Below are positions 20,676-32,193 of a stretch of 64,000 bases of DNA, in pieces (the first letter of the stretch is position 1; each line of letters opens with the position of its first letter). The stretch is from Anastrepha obliqua. Lineage: Eukaryota > Arthropoda > Insecta > Diptera > Tephritidae. The stretch covers positions 20,310,001-20,374,000 of the forward strand of contig NC_072895.1 of NCBI RefSeq assembly GCF_027943255.1. The letters are read 5' to 3'. Both the position numbers and the translations under genes were made by a program. The notes beneath the pieces were generated by a model that did no database searches, had not been told where the DNA came from, and worked only from the letters and a program-made list of their open reading frames with translations.

Positions 20676-23290
20676 CATTGTACCGATGACACAAACATAC
20701 TGACACTTCAGACGCAATAACTTCACTTCCACTAAACCGAATGTCACCAAGCTCTCGCTGGAAGTCATCTATGGATGTAAGTTCCAACGCACTAACTCAT
20801 TAAAAAGATGGCGCCATAAACAACATTTTTATGACGGCAGTCTTGTATATTTTGGACTCCACCTTGTAAGTATGCATTTCTCAGTTGGGCCTTAGAGCAG
20901 CTAGAAATGGACAACGATTTTATACGCAACACCTTTTCTCTAGTGATATACGACGATAAGCTTCCACGATTAAGGCCTCAGAAATCACGACCCAGGTTTT
21001 TTTTTGTTTTTTGTTGATTGAACTCGCAAGTATCACTAGTTTGCACGCCTGGCATGCAGTCAAAGTTGCGCCTCCCGAATTCGCTGTAGCATTAGGCTCT
21101 ATGAATAGACAAATAAAAAGAAGGGCAATCACTTGTTTGTGAACATGATGAAAACAAAATGTAAAAAAAAAATCTCTCGATTGCACTAATTGTGCGCTGA
21201 CTCCTCTACACTTCTTGGTACCAAGTTTGACACAAATGACTATCTGCCCAGGGGGAAAAGACAGCCTTTGAATTGGCTCTACCAAACACAGGAAATTATA
21301 CACGCACATCCACACATTCTTGCCACGGCATCAGCCATATAAAAACGCAAAAAAAAACTACATTTGGAGAATTTAGATTCACTTGTATGTTCACAATTCA
21401 ACGTGCGGCATTTCATCTTCATTAGTTTGCTTAGTTTAGATATCAAAAATCACAATATTACCAAGCCGTTCGCGGAGTTTTCACGTAATTTCTCTTCCTT
21501 TTTTTTGTTTTATTCCCTCGTTTTCTATTGGAAAGGAACCTGCAGCCAGACATGTCAAAATCGTCAAAAATTAAGTACCTGTTTTGAGCAGATGCCACCT
21601 TCACTATTCAAATTGCCTCGAGGCAAAGCCCGTGGAAATCATTGTATCAAAAAAAAAAATTTAGCATATTGGCATGAAAAATTTAAACTTTTTTACCAGA
21701 GCTTTTAGAAAATTTCTTGGTATGTAGTTTTGCGAATAAGTGAAAGTTTGCGTAATAAAGTGAAAGTTTGAAATCACGCTGATTTTTGATATTTTTTTTA
21801 ATACGATGTTGAGGACTTTTCCCCATATAAAAACTTTCGAAAATGTGCTAGATATAGCTCGTCAGTAAGAGCGTGAAATAAATAATAATAATATTCAAAT
21901 TGTTTCTAATTTAAATTCTTTTGTTACAATATTAAAGGTTTTGCTGACCACTGGGCTGGCATTTTCCGGTTCCAACGCAGCATTAAACTAATTTTTAAAA
22001 TTTCTCTCCTACGCCAATGTAACCGATATGTATGACTATGAAAAATAGCAAGCCAAAAGCACAATTGTTGCAGTTCATCGTCAGTCTTGCGCTGCGATGC
22101 GCCCACGAACCTCAGTATCACTCATACGCCATGGATGGCCACGAATAAATTTCATTAATTCATCAGCGTTGACAACGCCTTAACAATGTCCCCGTACTGC
22201 ATTAAAGAACGATGAGCATAAAATATTCTATACTTGTATAGCTGCTGGTTTCAGATTCGCTAAACATTAAACATTAAAGCAAGTCTCGCTCCAATTTAAA
22301 GCACTGCATGCAAAAAAACCTGCTAATTTTATCCCAGCCATAAGGTGTTTACCCGGAGTGGCAAAGCTTTATCCCTTGTTATGACCCATACCCGCACGAC
22401 GTCTGATTTGGCGAATGATTTGCAAACTGAGACTTGTCACTCAGGCAGTTAAGCGCCCTGTTATCCATTGGCATTGGAGCGTTCAGTCATGGCAATACGC
22501 CAATGTCTGCGTCTGCTGCTCTGAATACATATGACTATATTTGTATGTATGTAAAAAAGCGCTATATATAGACTTTCTCAGTGCGCACTCGAATGAATGC
22601 TGTTGTCTGCTGCTATTTTCATTTTTCGCATGATTTTTTAGCTTTTGTCGCCTTTGTTTGGGTGCATTGGCTCGGCGCATTGGTGCTCAATCAGGCGAAC
22701 AATTTCGCACCGACTGTAGTTTAACGCCTCGTAAAAATGATTTATCATCGCGCCTATTGTGATCACATTCCAAAGCGATGAGCAACGCGTTTACCGATGC
22801 TCATGAAATAAAAATTAAAGTTTAAATGTATGCATAAAAAAGTAATTGATTCACGTGTATTGTTGTGCAGCAAATAGAAACTGTGATTAATCATTTTCTG
22901 ACATTTCAGTTAGGGGATGTCAGGTGGATATGGAGGATAACAGCAGCGTTCAACTCTTCCACTTGCTGATTTAAATCACTTCGTTTGCATTAAACCTTAA
23001 TTTGATTTCGTTTTCGCCACTTGCCTCTAGACTCTCTTAACTCTCTCACTCTCTCTCTATCTCTTTCTGACAATTTAATGTTGGTATGTGCTTTATTCCA
23101 ATCGATGTAAATCAATAAAAACTAGTGAGAGTAGCACATGAATTTAATTTTCTTTCAATTGATACCGGCTCATCCATCCACCTTTCGGCAACAGAATCTG
23201 CGAAGTTTAGCAAAGGGATTGTCAGAGCCTCAGGAAATATTGTTTATAGCTGCAATTTCATTATAGGAGTGATCAGCAATTCAACCTTAA
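20676..23290. other. 2.6-kb spacer without recognised gene
   Basis: No transposon or host-gene signature recognised. Longest open frames (20920-21315 minus, 21364-21708 plus) are composition-driven and motif-free. A CT-rich stretch (tctctcactctctctctatc) lies at about 23038-23060. Part may be ordinary unique intergenic or intronic DNA. Confidence 0.45.
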
Positions 23291-23299
23291 AACCGAGAT

Positions 23300-23715
23300 T
23301 CTCGAAACTATTCAGTGCACCAAGGCGCCTTTCCAGTTATAACAACATCATAGGCATTTTTTTATACACAAAAAAGGCTGAATTCTGTCGTAAATGGTCG
23401 ACGGCAATGAGCGTTGCCAATTGGAAGGAGCTGGCTAATGATCGAATTAAATGGAGGAATGTCTGTCCTGCCTGCCCAGAGAATGTTGAAGACGCACGAC
23501 ACGTACTCTTCTACTGTCCAAGATTCGAAAGAGAACGTGAGGAGTTAGGCACTATCCTTGGAAGACAGCCAAGTGAGACTAATTTAACTGCCAGTATGTG
23601 CATTTCAAAACATTACTGGGATTCTGCATACAAGTTTTCCAAGCAAGTATTGCGTATGCTACACAAACAGGACAAAGAAAGCAAACAATATAGGTGGTTC
23701 AGTACCGGCAGCTAG
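23300..23715 (+). pseudogene. R1-type LINE ORF2 C-terminus
   Basis: An open frame ending with TAG at 23713-23715 contains AEFCRKWSTAMSVANW, then CPACPENVEDARHVLFYCPR and FEREREELGTILG, then MCISKHYWDSAYKFSKQVLR. The CxxC...HVLFxCPRF knuckle followed by a conserved Trp-containing helix is the C-terminus of R1-clade elements. Sequence before about 23300 in the same frame is not convincing, so the copy is 5' truncated. The region to about 23900 may be its 3' UTR; no poly(A) seen. Confidence 0.8.
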
Positions 23716-24535
23716 AGCAAAATAATATTAACGCCCTGTGCCGCGTCTGATCACACCGAACTTCCCGACAAGTGCTAACATGAAACAGTGTTCCAGAGGA
23801 GGTCGACTCAGACATACCGAGAACAATTACGGACGCTTGAGTTAATGACTCACGACCGTATCATACACAGATAAGACGGTAATGCACACGACATTAGTGC
23901 ACACTTTTGAAGTTCCATCTACTTCTTAATGGAATAATGGCTCAGCGACCTATAACCTCCATACATCATAGGTAGAGATCCTGGACGCAGGTCTCTTTTG
24001 TGGTTGTTATCCACAATCACACCTCCACCCTCCATGTAGTGCAAATCCGGTCCTAGGGGGAAAAGTCAGCCGAAGAATGGAGGTCTGTTTTAGTGGGAGC
24101 GTGCCCCACATACCATTGGCGCGACGGCATCAATTGAGTGTTTCTGACATTTTTGTCCTCCCCTTCCATAAAAACAAAAAAAAATATGAAAGCTATAATC
24201 CGCCAAAGGCTGTGAAGCTAACGATGATAATAAAGTTTGAAGCTTGGCTTTTTGTGGTTTTTGTAGTAGAATCAACTAGTAGTAGGTAGGAGATTTTTAT
24301 TTAATTTTTAAAAATTATGGTTAGCAAATGATTTGAGTTATACATTAATTTATTTAATATAAATAAAGTAAATAAAGAAATAAATAAAAGCAATAACAAT
24401 GTTGCCTGTCACAGCTCTTAAACTAATTCATAATTGAACTCAGCTATAAGAAAATCTCTATAGTGCTAGGCTGAGTGTATGAAACTAGTTAGCGTTCTCT
24501 AGTTTTGGCTATTTAGTATACACCTATATTACTTC
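23716..24535. other. Probable LINE 3' UTR, then AT-rich spacer
   Basis: The first 300 bp follow an R1-type stop codon and are plausibly 3' UTR (inference). 24170-24420 is AT-rich with aaataaag repeats. No gene recognised. Confidence 0.4.
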
Positions 24536-24539
24536 AGCG

Positions 24540-26100
24540 TCGTTTACCTTCTCTGCATTCAAGTATCTTTGTGTGATTTCCTTCAGTACATGGCAACTTC
24601 ATAAGAAGGGATACATATCTTTTTCTTCGTTTAAATTGCAGTAGGTGCATATTTACTGGGTATTTCTATATGTGTTTGCATTTATCTTTAGTAAATCACA
24701 TCTTGCTTTAAATATTGTTGTGATGCCAGCTAGCCGCAAATCTTCTCTAAAGTATGATTCTCCTTTTGAGTGATCTAAGTGTTTATATATTCGTGTGGTG
24801 CTTGATAGTGCTCTTTATGTCGCACTCCATACCTAAGTCATTGAGTTGTTTGAGCCAAAACACATTTTTTCGGGTAAGTTTGTGCAGGAGTCTACTGCTG
24901 TTGTATTCATAGATAGTTTTCCAATTGTATTTCATGTGCAGTTCTAAGTAGCTATCTTCTACGTTAGTTTCTAGCGTTATTGCATAATTCGGTGTGAAGT
25001 CAGGTAATTTGAAAATTCTTTTAATAAAATAACGTTCAAGTTTATTTACTTCTTCGAACAGCGTATAACCCCAGATTTGAGCGGCGTATGCTTGTATGGC
25101 TCTGCACACACGGCTTGAAACAGCTTCCATTTAGCTTTTATGAGACGTATGGCTTAGCTAAGAAATTCTTCCATTTATGATACTATTAATGCTACCTTTT
25201 GGATGTGAGATTCACACCAAGAAATCTAATGTGAAGAGCAACGGTGATAACGGACAACCTTGTTTCATCTCTGTACAGGTATCTAAGTAATCTGCCCTTC
25301 TAGTCCCGGAGCCAGGGGTCGATTTTGGACTGCGTTTTTACACCGTTAAATTCTTGATTATACTTGTGATTTAGCTTTCATGAATAACGAAAGTGAATGT
25401 CAGCTCGCGCACCCGCGGGGGGTGTGATTGTAGAAGGGCACGAAACTTGTCGAAAAAAAATGTTTACCAACTCATTTTATACCGGCTGAAATTTTTTTCA
25501 TGTATTGTTGACATTTAGTAGAATAAAAAAAATAGTCAGCTGCGCGGTAGAGGGGGAAAAGCACGTCAGCTGAACGCAGTGATGGTCTTCCCACCGCTAT
25601 AAACGCAGCTGAGCATCATTATTATATTTTCATATGTGTCCAAAATTATATAAAAAAAACTTCAATCGGCCTAAAGTAGTTTTACTTTTCAATTTTTTTA
25701 CAAGTTCACCTGTTCAGCTGACGTGTTTTCCCCCCTCTACCGCGCAGCTGACTATTTTCTTTTTTATTCTACTAAATGTTAACAATGTTCAAAAAAAATT
25801 TCAGCCGGTACTAAATGAGTTGTTAAAAAAATTTTTTCGACACGTTTCGCAGCATCCCACGCCCATACCCACCGCTACTGGGCCAGCTGACGGTTGGTTT
25901 CGTCATTCATTGGATGGCGTCTGCCTTCAGTATTAAAATCAGTCAGCATGAAATGATGAAGTCAAAATGACCCCTGCCCTCCAGACTATTCCTGTCCAAA
26001 CTGCTGTTCTCGTATTCGAATATATATTTTCAATCAGATTTCTTATCTTAAATTAATGGCCTCCTGTGCACCCTGTCGAAAGCAGCTTTATATTTCATAA
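24540..26100 (-). pseudogene. Non-LTR reverse transcriptase relic, interrupted by a foldback
   Basis: Minus strand, 5' to 3': YKAAFDRVHRRPLI near 26080 (RT motif A), then after the foldback at 25380-25910 TEMKQGCPLSPLLFTLDF near 25270 (motif B), QAYAAQIWGYTLFEEVNKLE near 25095, KLPDFTPNYAITLET near 25000, LLHKLTRKNVFWLKQLND near 24870, REDLRLAGITTIFKARCD near 24740, and CTYCNLNEEKDMYPFL near 24645 (cysteine tail). With the foldback removed, the A-to-B distance (~240 bp) is normal for an RT. The YADD region between motif B and AAQIWG is deleted. Clade uncertain. Confidence 0.72.
25380..25910. repeat. 530-bp foldback (long inverted repeat) element
   Basis: Two ~200-bp arms surround a ~130-bp centre. 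Left-arm blocks cgaaacttgtcg, taccggctgaaat, gtcagctgcgcggtagaggg and cacgtcagctgaac recur in reverse complement and opposite order on the right (gttcagctgacgtg, ccctctaccgcgcagctgac, atttcagccggtac, cgacacgtttcg). Outermost pieces ataacgaaagtgaatgtcag and ctgacggttggtttcgtcat also pair imperfectly. No coding sequence. It sits between RT motifs A and B of the LINE relic, so it is probably a mobile foldback/MITE. A clear target duplication was not found. Confidence 0.85.
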
Positions 26101-26559
26101 AAAAGTATGCTTAAACTTTTTTGTTTTCATTGAACTTTAACCATTTAAGCGATACGTTTTTCCTAGACAGCTCGATTTACTGTGCTGAATTAATTTCAAG
26201 CGAAGACTGTCTATGCAAAACCGGATTTCAACCAAATATTGGATTCACCGTGCGCGTTGGCTAAACGATTATGATAACGATTATCAGGAAATTCAGTGTT
26301 CATGCTTACTTTATAATGTCAAAATAACAGGGAAATTTTCGTTTTGTGCTTAACTTTAAATTTCATAGCAATTTTCGGCGTGACGCACATATACGACATT
26401 AACTAAGAAATGAACTTTTGAAATTGATAGATACGACATAATAACTTAACAGGTTAAATGCACTATAGATGCAAGATTGTATATGTTATTCACCGTTGAG
26501 TAGTTTTTGAAGTGAAACTTCTTTACGCGCGTCAGAGTATAATTTCAAGGCCGCGACAC

Positions 26560-27438
26560 ACGAGCTAGCGTTACGAAAAAACGTCAAGGCGGTACATATT
26601 CTGAAATCTGAAGTCTATGAATACGATAAAAAGCAGTCACAATCGCTAGTGCATGTCGCACTGTCACTGGATTGTTTATATTTACACGCAATGAGGATTT
26701 GAGATTCTACCATGGCCTGAGACCATCAACAACAATGACATCATTGACTGATCAACAAATGATTAAATTTATACAACAAAGATAAGGATTGTCGATGTAC
26801 TCTTTTAATGTCAAAGTCTACGTGCTCGTGCCACTGACGTATTGAATCCAGTTATGGAAAAATGCAATGTGGTAGTTTTTCATGGCACTTAGTTGCGTGA
26901 AGACGAGGAAATCAGTTTACCGAATTTTAACTGCATCGTCCAGTGTAAAAAAAGTAGTTCGAACCGGAGGAGTGGTAAATAACAACAACAAAAATGCTAC
27001 CGTGAATGTCCTCACACCACACTTACGATTTACCGTTGTACAGTCAACATCAAATGCAGCTATAGCAGAAGATTTCGGTGGTATTTGTATTTCTGTGTGC
27101 CGTGCGATAAATGGACAGGACATAGTAATTGTGGATGTCTACATAACTCCGAATTCATATATCAACGACATTATCGCATTTTTACATGGTTTGTTATGAA
27201 GATACACTCGAGATGGTGGCAAACTTTTTCCTCAACGCGACGATCTGAAACGTCTCATATTAACTGGAGATTTCAATGTAAATTTTGCATCGGACACTTC
27301 CATGAAATTAATAGAATTTTTAAAATATCAACTGAATTTACAAATGAGTAATGGCCAGTATATTTCAACAGCAAAATCCAGAACAACGATAGATGCCGGA
27401 TTTTCTCGCTATAACGACACAATCGAGTCAAGAACATA
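26560..27438 (+). pseudogene. Helentron fragment: helicase end plus endonuclease
   Basis: Plus strand: VYEYDKKQSQSLVHVALS near 26610 resembles PIF1-type helicase motif VI (VYVALSRV), followed by LDCLYLH. Then FNCQSLRARATDVLNPV-like sequence near 26800 opens an exonuclease-endonuclease-phosphatase type domain that continues with VVVFHG, ISVCRAINGQDIVIVDVYIT near 27090, ITGDFNVNFASDTSM-like near 27265, and SRTTIDAGFSRYNDTIESRT near 27385. A Rep/helicase protein carrying an endonuclease C-terminal to the helicase is the Helentron arrangement. Frameshifts occur throughout. The reading is cut at 27439 by a mariner. Confidence 0.68.
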
Positions 27439-27440
27439 TA

Positions 27441-28743
27441 ACGGGTGATCAATTAAGAGGAGTTTTTTTCATTTGCGTTTTTTTACAGATCGCGCGCGAG
27501 TTGTGGCAAACTGTCATCGTGGATTTGTTGAACAGCGTTTGGGATTTCATCATGGAAAGACTCACACCGCAACAACGTCCACAAATTGTTCAACTGTATT
27601 ATGAAAATCAGCGTTCTGTGACAAATGTTTTTCGTGCGCTTAGACCGCATTATGGTCAACATAATCGGCCTGCCTTAAACACTATTCGACATACCATCAA
27701 CAAATTTGAATCCGAATATTCATTGGTGGATAATTCTCGACCGAATAGACCACGTCCAGCAAGAAGCATTGAGAATATAGCGGCAGTAGTAGAGAGTGTA
27801 CGTGAAAACCGCGATGAATCGATTCGGCACCGTTCTCAGCAGCTTGGACTGTCGTATGGAACAACTTGGTCAATTTTACGGAAGGATCTTCATTTAAAAG
27901 CATACAAAATACAGCTCGTACACGAACTAAAGCCAAATGACCTTCCTGCACGTCACCGTTTTGCTGATTGGGCTCTTGAAAATATTGAAGAAGATCCGCT
28001 GTTTTCGAGCCAAATTTTGTTCAGCGATGAGGCGCATTTCTGGCTCAATGGTTACGTCAATAAGCAAAATTGCCGTATTTGAGATGAAGAGCAACCAGAA
28101 CAGGTTCAAGAGCTACCTTTACACCCAGAGAAAACAACGGTCTGGTGTGGTTTATGGGCTGGTGGAATCATCGGTCCATATTTTTTCAAAAATGATGATG
28201 GCCGCAACGTAACTGTGAATGGTGCTCGCTACCGTACCATGATATCGGACTTTTTGCTACCTGAAATTGAATCTAATGATCTCTACGACATTTGGTTTCA
28301 ACAAGACGGAGCCACTTGCCATACAGCTCGTGAAACAATGACTTTATTGAGAAGTCATTTCGGAGAGCAGCTGATTTCACGTTTAGGACCTGTGAGTTGG
28401 CCACCAAGATCTTGGGATATCACACCTTTGGACTTTTTTCTTTGGGGATTCGTGAAGTCCAAGGTCTATGCTGATAAACCAGCTACGATTGAAGCTCTGG
28501 AAGCCAACATTACGCGTGTTATTTACGACATACCAGTCGAAATGCTCGAACGAGTGATTGAAAATTGGACCTTCAGAATGGGCCACCTTAAGCGTAGTTG
28601 CGGCTAACATTTGAATGAAGTCATATTCAAAAAGTAAATGTCAAAGAATGTCCTTTCAAATGATAAATAAAGGTTTTGAACATAATTTACATTTTGGTTT
28701 TTTTTTAACTATTGAAAAAAGCACCTCATGATTGATCACCCGT
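27441..28743 (+). mobile_element. DD41D (rosa-type) mariner, 1303 bp, nearly intact
   Basis: Inverted ends begin ACGGGTGATCAAT at both termini (27441 onward, and inverted from 28743) and match at roughly 28 of the first 32 bases. TA dinucleotides flank the element at 27439-27440 and 28744-28745. The length and a single transposase-sized reading frame are those of a complete mariner. The element interrupts a Helentron endonuclease sequence: upstream ends in IESRT, and just after the right TA an ISYFL-like reading resembles the expected VSYFS continuation. Confidence 0.93.
27552..28607 (+). pseudogene. DD41D mariner transposase with one in-frame stop
   Basis: Starting MERLTPQQRPQIVQLYYENQ at 27552, the frame runs to TAA at 28605-28607 with a single internal TGA at 28080-28082 (codon 177), in CRI-stop-DEEQPEQ where relatives have Trp, consistent with one TGG to TGA change. 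The N-terminal ~110 residues form helix-turn-helix DNA-binding domains, with NRPRPARSIENI as linker. Catalytic Asp residues are D159 (ILFSDEAHF), D252 (WFQQDGATCH) and D294 (ITPLDFFLWG). The 41 residues between the last two place it with DD41D/rosa elements. Length, about 350 residues, is normal. No other frame damage is visible. Confidence 0.9.
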
Positions 28744-28745
28744 TA

Positions 28746-31210
28746 CATATATCCTATTTCCTTGTAAATTTTCCTGTAAAAACACATCCGAAGAAAATTA
28801 AAAAAAAATTAAATTAAAAAAAAACAAAAAACAAAAGAATTAAATTACTCAAAAAGATCAAGAAAAACCAAAAAAAAACCTTTACACTTTTTATGCATTT
28901 TTGTATCAACCTATTTTATGTACAACCATTAACATTTTTACACACAAAACGTGGCAAAAACTCCATTTCAGTAAAATTTTATATTTACAAAAAAATATTA
29001 AAACAAAAAAAGTTTATATTAAAATTTCCAAATGGATTCTATTTAATATATAAATTGCAAAATCCCTTTTTATTTAGAATCACTAAAAACAAAAACTGCC
29101 ACCTAAGCCATAATTGCACACCCTGTATTCAGTTGGGCGTCAAGAAGGGATCAAAAGCCCAAGTAGAGCGAAATAGCCCGGAAAATGAGATAGGCAGACA
29201 AAATAAAAATTTAATTGAGACATATGGCCTACTTATTTTATTGAGGCACATCAAATAATCCATGAAAGGAGGGTTTTTGTAGTGAATACAGGGCAATAAG
29301 GCTAGGGCGGGCAGCAGTGAGCCATAAAACCAAATAAATGAAATGAAAAACAAGCAAGCGGCGCCCAAAGTAGAACACGAATAATGACAATCATAGAAGC
29401 TGGACGCAAAACACAATGATTCTACTTTTTATCAGCCCTTAAACTCGGCATTTTGCCCTCCGCCAGCCCGTTTAACCACGTATATACATATGTAGCTGGT
29501 CGTCGCATGACGTCGCAAAATATCAACATTTTGCCCCTGTGACATTCATTGCGGCTTTTCATTTTTAAGACCGCTACGCCATTGGGTTTTCCATGGCCTC
29601 TTCCGCACACTTCACCCACCACTGGCTTTGTTTTGTTTTTTATATTTTTATGTTTTTATGTTCTTAAATAAAAAAGTGCTGACAGCCAACTGCTATGACT
29701 GTCAAATGCTCAAAGGCTACAGATGTCAACAGCGATTTTGAGAAAAAAACGAAAAACAAAAAGCAAATAAAGCTGAATAACTTATAACAGTGTAAATGCC
29801 ACATACCCAGCTATGTTTTGGCTCAAACACAATGCCTACAACAAAAACGCCTGCAAAAATGGCACAAGCAGCTGTGACGCGATTGAGCACAATAATGCGC
29901 TTTGATGCTGCCGTGAACACTTTAGCAGCGACGCTACTCCACTCACCAATTTCGCATAGGAACAATTCATTTTTGTATATTAGTATTTCGCCCAGCAACT
30001 TAATCTTGAGCGGCAAGCCAATCTGTGATGCATTTGACCTCCGAAGCAGAGTGACGGGGCTGACTTGCTGCATGATGGGTATGCATGAAAAGATGACGCG
30101 AGCAAAAACAATGTGAAAGCGAAACAAAGTTGGCGGAATATATAATTCATGAGCCACCATGAAGGACAATCGCTGATGCAAGTAAGTGAAACTTCCTCGG
30201 CACACTCTGACAACACTCCACAAACGCCAACTCACCTTAACTCTGCTTGGGCGAGTATACGCCATATTCTATACACAATCGCTTTTCTAATGCAGTTTTA
30301 ATGATTTGCTCGCAGAATGCCAGCGGAATGTCGTTACTTAATCGTCTTAACTACTACATCACTTTTAAAAGGATGGTGAGATAACAATAATAACAAATAA
30401 ACTTAAGCATTCTGTTAATTGTTTTTTTTTTCTTATTATTATTTTTAATTTTTTTTGTTTTTGCGCTTGTTACCGTTGTATGTCTACTCTACCTAACCGC
30501 CTTTCCGCTTGTTTTTTTTTCCATTACCTTTTTTAGTGTTTCATTTTTTAATTTTCTTTCTCAATGTTTGTCCTGTCGTGTCCGGATAATGAACGTCTGC
30601 AAATATTTTCCTTTTTTCAGTTCACTTACACGGCAACGAATGCAAATGGCAAATGACAGGCTCACAATTACGAGTGCCGGGCGAGCGCCATTTATTAATA
30701 AGGCGTAGCTTTGGCGAAGCGGCAATCAGAAGCTTAATTGATGAATATGCAAATAACCCTTCGAGGTCAAAAGCGAGCATTCAGGTTTTTTTATATCAAA
30801 GTAAATATTTCAAGGTTTCTACCTTTTCCTCTGCCTTTTCAATGATGCTCGTAATGATAACTGGCGCAAAGGTTAAGTGATTAATGAAAAACTTCTTATT
30901 TAGGCGAGCATTTTTAATCTTTGTGGAACAATTAAAATGAATGAATAATTTTGTAAATTTATGCACTGGGACACATTATTTTTTCTTAATCCATGCTAAT
31001 GATCTATGTAAACGGCGCTAAATGATGGAGCGAAAAGAGGCTGTACATTTTCAAAATAGCATTTCAATTAAAAATTATTACTTTGTAAATTTATGCCTAG
31101 GAGATATTTTGGGGGTTTGGAATTTTTTAAATTTTTTTTTCGGAAAATAAAAGCACTGAGTTGGTGCAGGCTTCAAAAAAAAGTAATAAAAAATTATATG
31201 TTTATATTTG
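28746..31210. other. 2.5-kb spacer, possibly unique
   Basis: 28746-29110 is A-rich and may begin with leftover Helentron sequence. 29420-30660 has mixed composition with no recognised repeat. The 179-codon open frame at 29726-30265 minus has no domain. 30420-30560 is T-rich. No gene supported. Confidence 0.45.
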
Positions 31211-31214
31211 TACA

Positions 31215-31694
31215 TATTTTTTTTCTTATTCACTCTTCTCGGGAGCATAGGGACTTGACAAGACTCAGCATTGCGTTGGTTTCGTTAATCTGGATTTTTT
31301 GGTTTCTGACAGGGTAGGTGATTAGCCTGGCGCTACCAGTCCTAAATAGTAGGAATGACCACCTGACGTTGCTTAAGAACAACGCCTTCCTACTGCTTGG
31401 AGCGCCATCTGTGTCTCACATTTTTCTGGCAGAAGGATCGCACAGATGTTTGAAGACTTCGATAAATTTCATGTATCTGCGCTATTACCGCGGTCACCTG
31501 TTTCCTCTTGCTGGCGCCACTGATGTAATGCGTAACTGTATATTTTTATTTTTTTTTTTTTTGCTTGTTTTAGCAGCCACAATGCAAGTAATGCCCAGAC
31601 AATTGTGCGGAAATAAGGATGGAAAGGATAGGTTTTTGGGTTTGAGGAATGGAATTGGAGGATATTTGTTTTTTTTTTTTAGAAACAGGACACT
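31215..31694 (-). mobile_element. tRNA-headed ~550-bp SINE-like repeat, copy 1 (head lost)
   Basis: Same order of blocks as the fullest copy at 44972-45522: poly-T then ttattcactcttctcggg, gcgttggtttcgttaatctg, gtaggtgattagcctg, ctgcttggagcgccatctgt, ttctggcagaaggatcgcac, ctggcgccactgatg, and after a T-run tgcaagtaatgc. It ends around agaaacaggacactgaagca where the tRNA-like head should start. In minus orientation the T-run at the left is a 3' poly(A). Confidence 0.8.
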
Positions 31695-31874
31695 GAAGCA
31701 CTAGTTAGTTCGTCTTGAAATATTTCAAGTCGTGATATTTTAAACGTTCCAAAACTACAGCTTTTGCAAATAGTGGAAGCTGCTTTTACCAATAACATTT
31801 AGTTATAAAATTTATTCACATTAATTTAATTTTTGCAGTGAAACTTCTTAGGCGTCGATGGACGAGCGAGAAAA

Positions 31875-32193
31875 AAAAAATAAATAATTGGCGCGTACAC
31901 TTCTGTTAGGTGTTTGGCCGAGCTCCTCCTCCTATTTTTGGTGTGCGTCTTGATGTTGTTCCACAAATGGAGGGACATACAGTTTCAAGCCGACTCCGAA
32001 CGGCAGATATTTTTATGAGGAGCTTTTTCATGGCAGAAATACACTCAGAGGTTTGCCATTGCCTGTCGAGGGGCGACCGCTATTAGAAAAATGTTTTTTT
32101 ATTAATTTTGCCTTCACCGAGATTCGAACCAACGACCTCTCTGTGAATTCCGAATGGTAATCACGCACCAAACCATTCGGCTACGGCGGCCGC
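31875..32193 (-). mobile_element. tRNA-derived SINE copy (minus)
   Basis: The reverse complement starts GCCGCCGTAGCCGAATGG (A-box-like TAGCCGAATGG) near 32190, has TTGGTTCGAATCTCGGTG (B-box) near 32110, then a body with ctcataaaaatatctgccg and ggagtcggcttgaaactgta, and ends ccaaacacctaacag...cgcgccaattattta. The 38970-39273 copy has the same head, body and AT tail in the opposite orientation. About 310 bp; the tRNA-like part no longer folds as a functional tRNA. Confidence 0.85.

Noticed and set aside
20920..21315. A 131-codon minus-strand open frame with Cys and hydrophobic runs
   Set aside because: No family motif and no supporting splice or repeat context; length not significant.
29726..30265. 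A 179-codon minus-strand open frame
   Set aside because: No recognisable domain or signal sequence, and plus-strand frames of similar quality overlap it; expected by chance in stop-poor sequence.
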